Assembly (NCBI GenBank): GCA_020860985.1
Contig: JAJBTG010000101.1
Location: forward strand, 2,443 to 10,266
Direction of reading: 5' to 3'
Origin: Oscillospiraceae bacterium
GTDB taxonomy: Bacteria; Bacillota; Clostridia; UBA1381
Length of the DNA: 7,824 nt
The notes under the pieces were generated by a model, which saw only the letters and a program-made list of their open reading frames with translations, made no database searches and was not told the origin of the DNA. Made by a program: the position numbers and the translations under genes. This document shows positions 1 through 6,704 of the stretch, one piece after another (the first letter of the stretch is position 1; each line of letters opens with the position of its first letter).

Positions 1-1581
1 TTTAAACAGCTTTATGTCCATATCGTCAATCACAGTTTCGTATTCATACATTTCACTGAATGCCGCGGCAAAATCCGTCCATTGGTAAAAGCTGTCCCCC
101 GCCTCGGTAACAACAGTCTGTTTTCCGTCCGCAAGATGCGGCTGAGCCGGATATGCAACAAGCATATAATCCACGCCGTACAGATCCGTTAAATCGGTAT
201 CCCTCGAATCCACCTGGGGCATGGCAACAATATACTCCGACCTCTCCCCGCTAATATTCAGCGACGGCTCGACATTTTTGAGTATATCCTCATTAAGCTT
301 AAACGAGGACGCTAAAACTCCCATCTTTTCGCCCTCGCCGATAACCCCGTCCAACGTGGTTTTAAGCGATAAAATCATGTATATATCATCTCTTGTGCGC
401 GGCGCCATCGAAAAATCCGGTATTACCGCGTAATACGCTATGTCCTGAATATTCTCCGGCTGTTCGCGCGGGATACACACATTAACCGCGTTTAACGCAG
501 CAAGAACACATATCCCTATCTTCATCCAAATTTCCTCAGCGTATTTTATAATCAGCATCAAAAGCGCCGATAGCGACGGCACATACAAAAGTAAATGCTG
601 CTGCCCGTGCGTCTGCGTCGCCATGAACATAGCGGCGCAGCCTATAATCTGTATCCACAGCATTATCGGTCTGTACTCTTTCTTTTTCACTATCAGCAGC
701 ACGGAACAAACCGCCGTAAACAGCAGGAATAAAATCCCGAAATATCTCGTAATAAGCTTAAAATCAACGCTTATATTGTACTTATATCCCGAATAAATGT
801 CACCGTAATCCGCTATCAGAATATTCATAAGAAAATCTCTGAAGAATAACAGGATAATCGCGGCGGCGGTCAGAATAACCGCGGCAACGCAATACCATTT
901 CTTTTTGAATAATATGCTGTCGGCAATCATCGCCGTAATAAACGACACCGCAAAAAATGCGTACCACCGCCGCCATATCATCATAAGCACAAGAAGCGCC
1001 CCGATTATAATACTTTTCCATATACTCTGCTTCTGCTCCTCGCGCGTAAAATACAAATTATAGCAGAGCAGACACATGGATAATCCGGTTATGTCGGCAA
1101 AGCCCAAGAACGTCAGACAGACTATCACGGGGCAGATAAAAATTATAAGCACAACCGTAAGCTTAGGGGAACCGCCGAGCTTTTTCGCAAGAAAATACAT
1201 CGCCGCCATCGCCGGCAAAAAACCCGTAAGCACAAGGCTCACAATGTAGACCGTCCTTGAGCCTCCGAAAAAGTACGCAAAAACCGCCGATAAAAGTCCC
1301 GCGACATAGTTGTAGTCCATATTGCCTATTGAGCTGTATACGTTATGCCAAAAGCCGTCGGAGATAGCGCCGGATGCTATTTGACGCGCCTTGTCCCAGT
1401 AATTTGCATCGTCCCAAAAATAAATGTATTTGCTTTTTTCCGTATAAATTATCGCCAAAAGAGCTATAACCACGGTCCACAGTAAAAAGAACAAAGCCGT
1501 TTCCAACCAAGGCTTCGGTTTTAACTCCTCATCTTCCTCCCAATCGTCACGCTTATCATCTAAAATCGCTCTGAATTTCAC
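1..1581 (-). CDS. Polytopic membrane protein, GT-C (PMT-like) glycosyltransferase candidate; 3' end outside window
   Basis: This reading frame is open from a GTG at 1579-1581 to the left edge: 527 codons with no stop, so the C-terminus is missing. A strong AGGAGG lies about 11 nt before the GTG and overlaps the stop of the upstream helicase gene. The protein starts with a charged cytoplasmic stretch (residues 1-25, many D/E/K). About eleven or twelve hydrophobic segments follow, near 28-46, 92-107, 111-131, 141-160, 165-176, 188-205, 207-222, 229-246, 278-297, 306-321, 328-345 and 353-368. From about 375 the chain is soluble, probably extracytoplasmic. The first outer loop carries YFWDDANYWDKA (D57, D58, D63). 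An acidic pair after the first membrane helix is the usual catalytic or metal-site signature of GT-C lipid-sugar-dependent glycosyltransferases (PMT/GT39, ArnT). Topology and the acidic loop are seen; glycosyl transfer is inference. No donor, acceptor or neighbouring polysaccharide genes are visible, and it could be another multi-pass envelope protein. Confidence 0.72.
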   Translation of the reverse strand, partial: MKFRAILDDKRDDWEEDEELKPKPWLETALFFLLWTVVIALLAIIYTEKSKYIYFWDDANYWDKARQIASGAISDGFWHNVYSSIGNMDYNYVAGLLSAVFAYFFGGSRTVYIVSLVLTGFLPAMAAMYFLAKKLGGSPKLTVVLIIFICPVIVCLTFLGFADITGLSMCLLCYNLYFTREEQKQSIWKSIIIGALLVLMMIWRRWYAFFAVSFITAMIADSILFKKKWYCVAAVILTAAAIILLFFRDFLMNILIADYGDIYSGYKYNISVDFKLITRYFGILFLLFTAVCSVLLIVKKKEYRPIMLWIQIIGCAAMFMATQTHGQQHLLLYVPSLSALLMLIIKYAEEIWMKIGICVLAALNAVNVCIPREQPENIQDIAYYAVIPDFSMAPRTRDDIYMILSLKTTLDGVIGEGEKMGVLASSFKLNEDILKNVEPSLNISGERSEYIVAMPQVDSRDTDLTDLYGVDYMLVAYPAQPHLADGKQTVVTEAGDSFYQWTDFAAAFSEMYEYETVIDDMDIKLFK

Positions 1582-1592
1582 CGTTTTATCTC

Positions 1593-1600
1593 CCTCCTAA
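1593..1600 (-). promoter_or_regulatory. Ribosome binding site overlapping the upstream stop codon
   Basis: On the minus strand the sequence reads TTAGGAGGGAG. The TAG is the stop of the SNF2 helicase gene (1597-1599) and its last G begins the GGAGG core. The site serves the GTG start at 1581 with about 11 nt spacing. It decides the choice of GTG over internal ATGs and suggests translational coupling: a ribosome ending the helicase sits on the binding site of the membrane-protein gene. Confidence 0.8.
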
Positions 1601-4600
1601 TCCTCAAACAAAGCCAAAATTTCCTCATTTGAAAGACTACCGAACGCGTCGTTGTTTGATTTTACAATATCGTCCGCAAGACTTCTCTTAGCCTCCTGAA
1701 GCTTCAATATTTTTTCCTCTATTGTACCGCGCGCCGCAAGCCGTATTACCTGAACCGCGCGCGTCTGTCCTATTCTGTAGGCTCTGTCCGATGCCTGATC
1801 CGTAACCGCCGGATTCCACCACGGGTCATAATGCACAACCATGTCCGCTCCCGTTAAATTAAGACCGGTTCCTCCCGCTTTGAGCGAAATCAAAAACACA
1901 TCGCGCTCACCGCCGTTGAACCGTTCCGCAAGCTCCGTTCTCTCATATGAGGGCGTATGCCCGTCAAGATAAAATACCGGTATTTTGCGGCTGTTAAGCT
2001 CGCCGCAGATTATCGAAAGCATCGACGTAAACTGTGAAAAGACCAGAACTCTGTGTCCCGAGCCTACCGCACTTTCTATTATTTCCATTAAAAGCTCCAG
2101 CTTTCCGCTGTCGCCGAGATAATTTTCGTCAAAGAGCGCGGGATGACAGCAAATCTGTCTTAACCGCATAAGCAGCGTCAAAATCTGCATCTTCCCTCTC
2201 CCGCCCTCGCTTAAGAGTGCAATCGTCCGATCCTTAGCCATAGCCAAATACGCTGAATACATTCTCTTTTGATCTGAATTTAAATCGGCATAAATCGTAT
2301 TTTCTATTTTTTCGGGAAGCTCGTTTAAAACCTCCGATTTCATTCTCCGTAATATAAACGGCTTTATCCTCGCTTTAAGCTCCGCCGCCGACTCATTGTC
2401 ACCCTCCTTAATCATGGGGTATTCATATCGGCTGCGAAACTCGCGTGCGTCATACAGATACCCGCTCATAACAAAGTCGAAAATAGACCATAGCTCTATC
2501 AGCGAATTTTCAATCGGAGTACCGGTAAGCGCAAATTTCCGTTTCGCGTTTATTTTTTTGACGCTGCGCGCATTCATTGTTTTCGCGTTTTTTATATGCT
2601 GTGCCTCGTCGATAAAGCAATAGGAAAACTCTATATCGCGGTACAAATTAATGTCGCGGCGCAATATCGGATACGACGTTATTATAAACTCATAATCGTA
2701 AATCCTTTCTATCAGTCCCGCGCGCTCCTCCTTTGTGCCGTCAATTATAAGCGCGGTCGCGTCCGGTGTGAAACGGTTTATCTCGCTTAACCAGTTATAG
2801 GTAAGCGCGCTCGGAGTTACGATTAACACGGGCATATCCGGCTTTTCTCCGTGGACGTATGCTATCACCTGCAAGGTTTTTCCCAAACCCATGTCGTCCG
2901 CCAAAATCCCGCCGAAGCCGAACCTGCTCAGCTGACACATCCACCTTACGCCGTCGCGTTGGTACGGTCGCAGAACCTCCCGCAATTCATTGGATATCTT
3001 CGGCTCCGTATTCTTCATTTTCTCTATATAGTCATTAAAGTCCTCCGTTTTGCCAACATATCCGAGAGCGTCAAGATACAGCGCGTGGTATGCGGGAATA
3101 TGCTTCCTCTGATTTTTAAGCTCCGATGGGGTAAAATCAAGCTGTTCGAGCAAATGAAATGCTCGCCTGCTTTCATCATCCTCCAAGTCCAAGAACTTTC
3201 CGTTTGAAAGGCGGTAAAAATTGCGTTTCGTCTTAACCGCGCTCAATATTCCGCAAATCTGCTCATATGATAAATCGGTTTCAAAGTCCGCCTCAAGAAG
3301 ATTAATCTTTTCGTTATATCCCACGGTCGTGCGAATGTCCGCTTTTTCGGGCGTCAGCAATGATTTAAATCTGTCGGAATAATACAAGGTCGCCTTCTCT
3401 TCCAATTTTGAAAGATTGTTTTGCAAAAAATCATATATTGCCGCGTCCGAATAAAGTATATATATATTGTCATACAGAGCAAATCCCGAAAAATTACAAA
3501 GTATATTGTTCTCCGCTTCAAAATTCCGCACAACTATTTTGTCCCTTGAATTATCCGAATTTTTTTCGTCCGGCAGTCGGAGCGAAATACTTCCGTAATT
3601 CGCCACAACCACCGCCGTTATCCCATTTTGGAGCGTGTCAAAATACACGTCGAACGTCGGTGTTTCGTTTACAACCACATCCTCGATCCCACGAGTTATA
3701 ATGCCGTGCCTGTCCTTTATATTCGGCAGAACATACGTCGCAAAAAGCACGGTATTGTCGCCTCTGAAGCTTATCTGCGTGCGGCTCTCGTCCGCAAGCG
3801 CGCGGTAAATCGGCATATAATACCCGCGCCATTCATCGTCGGTATGGTAAATTACTTCCTCGTACAAAAACCATTCCCCATCGGGAACGAGCGCAAATCC
3901 CCTGTCGCCCACGGATAGACTTATCTCGCTGTCCAGCGCGTCAACGTCAACAATTATGTCCGGATTTTCCTCCTTTATCTGAACCGCTCCCAATGTCATC
4001 CCGTCAAAGACGAGCGAGAAATCCACATGGGTAAGCAGAGGAAGTATGCGCCGCATTGTCTGTGCGCCGAACGATGTCTGATACGCCGCCTTTGTATAGA
4101 ACATAACTTCCGTCGAACGGTTCTCGTATGTTTCCGCAAGGATTGAAATTATTTTATCCGTGTATTCGGAAAATTTCGTAACTCCGGGCACATACGAAAG
4201 CGAGCGGTCAATCAAAAATTCATGCCCTTTGATATAGCTGTCAAAAAAATTTTCGATTCCGCGAAGCGTTGTTCCCGTATCGCCGATTTCAAGCGACATT
4301 CCGCAGCTCGGCGCGCCGGAGGAGCTTCCGACATACAATATAAATTTCACATGGAGCAGATTTGTTTCCGTATTTTTCATCGCGAACTCATCGCACAGAA
4401 GCCGCGCAAGCCTGTCGTTTTCATCAACAAATCCCGCGCCCTCCTCAATGTCGGTCTGCTGCTGCTTCAGCGTTGCGACAATGTGCTTGCACATCGTATT
4501 CATCTTTTCATAATACGGACAGGTACAGAAAAAATCGGATATGCCGTCGCCGTCAAATTTAATTTGCACATTGTACAGCTCGTCGCCGTCAACAACCGCC

Positions 4601-4719
4601 GTTATTAATTTGTCCTCTCTTTTCCTGAGATGCACCCTGCCCTCGCGGAAGTATTCCATACCGTGCTTGTAAATAGTGGATGAGCAGGATTTTTTAATTA
4701 ATTGCTCGGTAATCTCCAT
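1597..4719 (-). CDS. SNF2-family DNA-dependent ATPase/helicase with N-terminal SWIM zinc finger
   Basis: Complete, 1040 residues. A SWIM zinc finger is at 65-79 (C65, C67, C77, H79; CxC-x9-CxH). Residues about 100-550 are consistent with the bacterial SNF2-associated region (PF08455-like) that usually sits between finger and motor. The SNF2 motor fills about 575-1015: Walker A ADDMGLGKT (607-615, K614), motif II DEAQ (704-707), motif III LTGTP (731-735), motif V with GGTGLNL (949-955), and motif VI from DQASDRAYRIGQTR (974-987, with R979, R982 and Q985). All key residues are present, so an active ATPase is expected. The family translocates on double-stranded DNA and remodels or strips DNA-bound proteins, often without strand separation; the exact role of the bacterial SWIM-SNF2 type is poorly defined. 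The ATG at 4717-4719 has AAGGA 10 nt upstream and lies about 24 nt from a predicted transcription start. No methyltransferase, nuclease or phospholipase-D partner is adjacent, so a defence island is not supported. The downstream gene is a membrane protein. Confidence 0.95.
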   Translation of the reverse strand: MEITEQLIKKSCSSTIYKHGMEYFREGRVHLRKREDKLITAVVDGDELYNVQIKFDGDGISDFFCTCPYYEKMNTMCKHIVATLKQQQTDIEEGAGFVDENDRLARLLCDEFAMKNTETNLLHVKFILYVGSSSGAPSCGMSLEIGDTGTTLRGIENFFDSYIKGHEFLIDRSLSYVPGVTKFSEYTDKIISILAETYENRSTEVMFYTKAAYQTSFGAQTMRRILPLLTHVDFSLVFDGMTLGAVQIKEENPDIIVDVDALDSEISLSVGDRGFALVPDGEWFLYEEVIYHTDDEWRGYYMPIYRALADESRTQISFRGDNTVLFATYVLPNIKDRHGIITRGIEDVVVNETPTFDVYFDTLQNGITAVVVANYGSISLRLPDEKNSDNSRDKIVVRNFEAENNILCNFSGFALYDNIYILYSDAAIYDFLQNNLSKLEEKATLYYSDRFKSLLTPEKADIRTTVGYNEKINLLEADFETDLSYEQICGILSAVKTKRNFYRLSNGKFLDLEDDESRRAFHLLEQLDFTPSELKNQRKHIPAYHALYLDALGYVGKTEDFNDYIEKMKNTEPKISNELREVLRPYQRDGVRWMCQLSRFGFGGILADDMGLGKTLQVIAYVHGEKPDMPVLIVTPSALTYNWLSEINRFTPDATALIIDGTKEERAGLIERIYDYEFIITSYPILRRDINLYRDIEFSYCFIDEAQHIKNAKTMNARSVKKINAKRKFALTGTPIENSLIELWSIFDFVMSGYLYDAREFRSRYEYPMIKEGDNESAAELKARIKPFILRRMKSEVLNELPEKIENTIYADLNSDQKRMYSAYLAMAKDRTIALLSEGGRGKMQILTLLMRLRQICCHPALFDENYLGDSGKLELLMEIIESAVGSGHRVLVFSQFTSMLSIICGELNSRKIPVFYLDGHTPSYERTELAERFNGGERDVFLISLKAGGTGLNLTGADMVVHYDPWWNPAVTDQASDRAYRIGQTRAVQVIRLAARGTIEEKILKLQEAKRSLADDIVKSNNDAFGSLSNEEILALFED

Positions 4720-4749
4720 ACATTAACATTCCTTTTTCAGTATCATATT

Positions 4750-4778
4750 ATTATAGCACATCTTTTATTGTTTTGCAA
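4750..4778 (-). promoter_or_regulatory. Sigma-A-type promoter for the SNF2 helicase operon
   Basis: Reading the minus strand, a -35 of TTGCAA (4773-4778) is followed by a 17-bp spacer and a perfect -10 TATAAT (4750-4755). A TGC immediately precedes the -10, giving an extended -10 element. The predicted start near 4743 leaves a leader of about 24 nt before the ATG at 4719. Consensus match and spacing are seen directly; activity is inferred. Confidence 0.75.
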
Positions 4779-4902
4779 TGTTTTTGGAGTGAATATCGGA
4801 AAAATATCTGTAATTCCATTTTCATGCGTTGCTTAACAGCAAAAAGAAACACTTTGCCGAATTTCAATAAGGGATAAAACCACGTCATAATTGTTGACTT
4901 CT

Positions 4903-4950
4903 TGTGACATTTGCCATTATTTTCACGGTCGGCGCCGCGATATTGTCACA
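4903..4950. repeat. Spaced inverted repeat TGTGACA / TGTCACA upstream of the HAD promoter
   Basis: TGTGACA (4903-4909) and its exact reverse complement TGTCACA (4944-4950) have centres 41 bp apart, close to four helical turns. The second copy ends one base before the predicted -35. The arrangement could be two half-sites or a pair of operators for a regulator of the right-facing promoter. A 7-bp match in AT-rich DNA can also occur by chance. Confidence 0.3.
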
Positions 4951-4951
4951 T

Positions 4952-4980
4952 TTTACAGATAGAAATTATAAAAATAATAT
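4952..4980 (+). promoter_or_regulatory. Candidate sigma-A-type promoter for the HAD phosphatase gene
   Basis: A -35 of TTTACA (4952-4957, five of six to consensus) is separated by 17 bp from a -10 of TAATAT (4975-4980). The expected start is near 4987, which gives a leader of about 125 nt before the ATG at 5114, long for a single metabolic gene. The region is very AT-rich, so false matches are possible. Confidence 0.5.
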
Positions 4981-5009
4981 GTTAAAATTAATGCATAGGT
5001 CATCGATAA

Positions 5010-5040
5010 GGAACGAAACCGCGTGTTTTCGGTTTGTTCC
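5010..5040 (+). promoter_or_regulatory. Hairpin in the 5' leader of the HAD gene
   Basis: The arms GGAACGAAACCG (5010-5021) and CGGTTTGTTCC (5030-5040) pair along 11 bp with a single bulged G and an 8-nt loop. No T-run follows, so it is not a standard terminator. A competing pairing exists: CCGCG in the arm/loop (5019-5023) is complementary to CGCGG at 5057-5061. I could not match it to a known riboswitch class. It may be an mRNA-stability or regulatory leader structure. Confidence 0.45.
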
Positions 5041-5096
5041 GACGAATGAATAAACCCGCGGACGATAACGCTAAAATGTTTTCCTCCTGTGGGCTG

Positions 5097-5102
5097 AAAG
5101 GA
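5097..5102 (+). promoter_or_regulatory. Ribosome binding site of the HAD gene, possibly masked
   Basis: AAAGGA lies 11 nt before the ATG at 5114, a slightly long spacing. A nearby CCTCCT (5083-5088) offers TCCT (5085-5088), which can pair with AGGA (5099-5102) across a 10-nt loop and could lower initiation. The pairing is only 4 bp, so masking is speculative. Confidence 0.5.
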
Positions 5103-5113
5103 TATGAATTTTT

Positions 5114-5935
5114 ATGGGAAAATTTGACGGAATTTTATTATGTACGGACCTTGACGATACGCTTCTGACCTCCGACAAACGTGTTTCGGAGGAGAACAGA
5201 CGTGCGATAGAATATTTTAAAAGTGAGGGCGGACTCTTCACCTTTGCTACAGGCAGAGTTATCCACGGAGCGAGCCTGATGCTTGAATACATCATGCCGA
5301 ACGCGCCCATGATATGCTTCAACGGCGCGGGGATTTATGATTTCAACAGGAATAAAATGCTTTGGTCCATGAGCCTTGACAGCGAGGCTTTGCGTGTCGC
5401 GGAATTTATAGACAGAGAATTTCCGCAGGCTGGAATAGAAATCTGTACCGAGGACAAGGTTTACTTTTCAAAGGTAAACCGAGTTGTACAGGAGCATAAG
5501 GAAATTGAAAAGTTTCCGGATAATTTCGCAGACTACCGCGACATCCCCGAAAAATGGATGAAGGTGCTGTTTATGGTCGAGGAATACGATATTCCCGCTC
5601 TCCGCAAGCTGATTGCCGAATCGGAATTTGCGGAGAAATACAGCTTTATTCAGTCAAGCCCCTATTATTATGAGCTGCTCCCGAGCGGCGCAAGCAAGGG
5701 TTCGGGACTGCTGCAGCTTGCCGAGCTGCTTAGAATAGACCCCAAAAAAACAGTCGGAATGGGCGATAATGAAAACGATTTAACCCTTATCGATTATGCC
5801 GGAGCAGGTATCGCAGTAGCGAATGCAATACCCGAAGCGCGCAGGCTCGCCGATTATATCACTGTTGACAATAATTCAAGCGCCGCCGCAGCGGTAATTC
5901 ACTCGATAAATGACGGAAAAATTCAATTGGTATAA
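5114..5935 (+). CDS. Cof-type HAD-IIB family phosphatase
   Basis: Complete, 273 residues, the usual length of Cof-type HAD hydrolases. Motif I is TDLDDTLL (11-18) with nucleophile D12 and acid/base D14. Motif II is the Thr of ATGR (45-48), motif III is K195 in SGASKGSGL (191-199), and motif IV is GMGDNENDLT (215-224) with Mg-binding D218 and D222. Residues about 85-190 form the C2-type cap that sets substrate choice. The family is cytoplasmic and Mg-dependent, and hydrolyses phosphate esters such as sugar phosphates, FMN or pyridoxal phosphate. The substrate cannot be read from sequence. All catalytic residues are intact. The ATG at 5114 is chosen because the HAD fold begins right after it and AAAGGA lies upstream. 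The gene stands alone on its strand between a divergent and a convergent neighbour, so context gives no pathway. Confidence 0.93.
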   Translation: MGKFDGILLCTDLDDTLLTSDKRVSEENRRAIEYFKSEGGLFTFATGRVIHGASLMLEYIMPNAPMICFNGAGIYDFNRNKMLWSMSLDSEALRVAEFIDREFPQAGIEICTEDKVYFSKVNRVVQEHKEIEKFPDNFADYRDIPEKWMKVLFMVEEYDIPALRKLIAESEFAEKYSFIQSSPYYYELLPSGASKGSGLLQLAELLRIDPKKTVGMGDNENDLTLIDYAGAGIAVANAIPEARRLADYITVDNNSSAAAAVIHSINDGKIQLV

Positions 5936-5960
5936 ACTATACCCTTCGACAAAAACGGCG

Positions 5961-6028
5961 TTCGAGCACGAGCGGAATACTATTTTTCGGTTCAACCTCC
6001 GAATAATAACTCCGCCCCTCAGCTCGAA
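5961..6028. repeat. Nested imperfect inverted repeat
   Basis: The outer arms TTCGAGC (5961-5967) and GCTCGAA (6022-6028) are exact reverse complements. Inside them GCGGA (5972-5976) pairs with TCCGC (6011-6015), and CGG (5988-5990) with CCG (5999-6001) around an 8-nt loop, with A/T pairing between. The three nested layers give a 68-nt cruciform or RNA stem with internal bulges. It could be a small repeated element, a structured 3' UTR or part of the termination region. Confidence 0.45.
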
Positions 6029-6043
6029 AAATGCGGAATAATA

Positions 6044-6081
6044 ATGTGCCACCAAAAAAGTCTGACTTTTTGGGGGCACAT
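6044..6081. terminator. Strong hairpin, likely bidirectional terminator
   Basis: ATGTGCC (6044-6050) pairs exactly with GGCACAT (6075-6081). After one A/G mismatch, CC pairs with GG and the run of A plus G (6054-6060) pairs with CTTTTT (6066-6071), leaving a 5-nt loop and one bulged A. It lies between two converging genes, about 110 nt past the HAD stop and 45 nt past the PAP2 stop. No classical T-run follows the stem on either strand, since the T-tract is inside it, so intrinsic termination is inferred mainly from position and stability. Confidence 0.5.
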
Positions 6082-6125
6082 CATCACAAACGCTTTTTCT
6101 CGTGTCCAAAAGAACGCTGACCGTT

Positions 6126-6689
6126 TTAAGTTTTTTCTTGATTGGCGCATTTGGTTTTCTTAATTCTCAAATATATCATATCCACCAATTTGACCGCCGC
6201 GAACGCAAATATTGCTCCCAAAGCCATTCCGCATATAACGTCCGTGGGATAATGCACATACAGGTACAGCCGTGAAAACGCTATCAGCGCCGCGGTTACC
6301 ATTGCGGGAACCCATATTTTTCTATCCTCGCAAAGCATCAGCACAGTTGCCGCCGCAAATGACGACGAGGTATGCCCGGAAGGAAACGAATATTCCGTCG
6401 GCTTGGATATTATCAGCTCAATTGCAGTGTTCACATCATACGGTCTTATCCGCGCGACTGTCGGCTTTATGAGCATATTGCATATCAAAAGCGATAAAAT
6501 CAGCGCCGCCGCAATTTTAAATCCCGTTTTCCTGTATTTTCGGCTTGCCAGCATAACAAACGCGGTTACAATCCATACCGCTCCGCCGCTGCCCATATAC
6601 GTTACCGGCGGCATTATCGCGTCAAACACGGGAGTTGCTAGATTATTCCTAATAAAATTCAATATTTCCAACTCCAACGAAATATTCAT
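6126..6689 (-). CDS. PAP2-family membrane phosphatase (lipid phosphate / undecaprenyl diphosphate phosphatase type)
   Basis: Complete, 187 residues, typical of small bacterial PAP2 proteins. The three catalytic motifs are intact: KX6RP at 75-83 (K75, R82, P83), PSGH at 103-106 (H106 the general acid), and SRX5HX3D at 139-150 (S139, R140, nucleophile H146, D150). Hydrophobic segments lie near 34-49, 55-74, 108-120, 127-142 and 151-172, placing the active site at the outer face of the membrane. The C-terminal tail is basic (KKTK). Known members dephosphorylate undecaprenyl diphosphate (BcrC type), phosphatidylglycerophosphate or phosphatidic acid; sequence alone does not decide which. The ATG at 6687-6689 is supported by GGAG with 5 nt spacing. 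It begins 15 bp after the LonB-like gene and is probably co-transcribed with it. Confidence 0.93.
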   Translation of the reverse strand: MNISLELEILNFIRNNLATPVFDAIMPPVTYMGSGGAVWIVTAFVMLASRKYRKTGFKIAAALILSLLICNMLIKPTVARIRPYDVNTAIELIISKPTEYSFPSGHTSSSFAAATVLMLCEDRKIWVPAMVTAALIAFSRLYLYVHYPTDVICGMALGAIFAFAAVKLVDMIYLRIKKTKCANQEKT

Positions 6690-6691
6690 AA

Positions 6692-6698
6692 CCTCTCC
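6692..6698 (-). promoter_or_regulatory. Ribosome binding site of the PAP2 gene
   Basis: GGAGAGG on the minus strand fills most of the 15-bp gap after the LonB-like stop, with the GGAG part 5 nt before the ATG. No promoter fits in the gap, which supports one transcript for both genes. Confidence 0.7.
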
Positions 6699-6704
6699 GA
6701 TTTT

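Larger units (their letters stand above)
4720..5113. other. Divergent intergenic region between the helicase and HAD genes
   Basis: This 394-bp AT-rich spacer separates two divergently transcribed genes. It holds the helicase promoter (4750-4778), an inverted-repeat pair (4903-4950), a candidate HAD promoter (4952-4980) and a leader with a hairpin (5010-5040). Between about 4780 and 4900 I see only a short TTGCT/AGCAA inverted repeat (4829-4842) and no convincing gene. A weak alternative right-facing promoter could use TTGACT (4894-4899) with TATTTT (4918-4923). Confidence 0.6.
5936..6125. other. Convergent intergenic region with two inverted-repeat structures
   Basis: These 190 bp lie between the ends of the HAD gene (plus) and the PAP2 gene (minus). 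They contain a nested hairpin (5961-6028) and a long A/T-cored hairpin (6044-6081). An open frame on the minus strand that crosses this spacer and enters the HAD gene has no homology features I recognise and no good ribosome binding site. The spacer probably provides termination for both converging transcripts. Confidence 0.55.

Noticed and set aside
4222..4608. 128-residue plus-strand open frame inside the helicase gene
   Set aside because: Antisense to the SWIM and linker coding region, with no domain features and no ribosome binding site. Other plus-strand frames between 2396 and 3918 fail for the same reasons.
1597..4719. Possible DISARM-like or other defence helicase
   Set aside because: No methyltransferase, PLD nuclease or accessory defence gene is adjacent, and the N-terminal SWIM arrangement fits the common chromosomal Firmicutes type.
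4991..5053. 20-codon upstream frame in the HAD leader, starting near the predicted transcription start
   Set aside because: It has no ribosome binding site and overlaps the hairpin. It would need leaderless translation, for which there is no evidence.
5041..5065. Two GACGA repeats suggesting a mini-ykkC (guanidine-II) riboswitch
   Set aside because: The repeats are not closed by paired stems as that class requires, and a HAD phosphatase is not a typical target.
5876..6109. 77-residue open frame on the minus strand spanning the HAD 3' end and the convergent spacer
   Set aside because: It runs antisense to the HAD gene and through both hairpins, has no good ribosome binding site and no recognisable domain.
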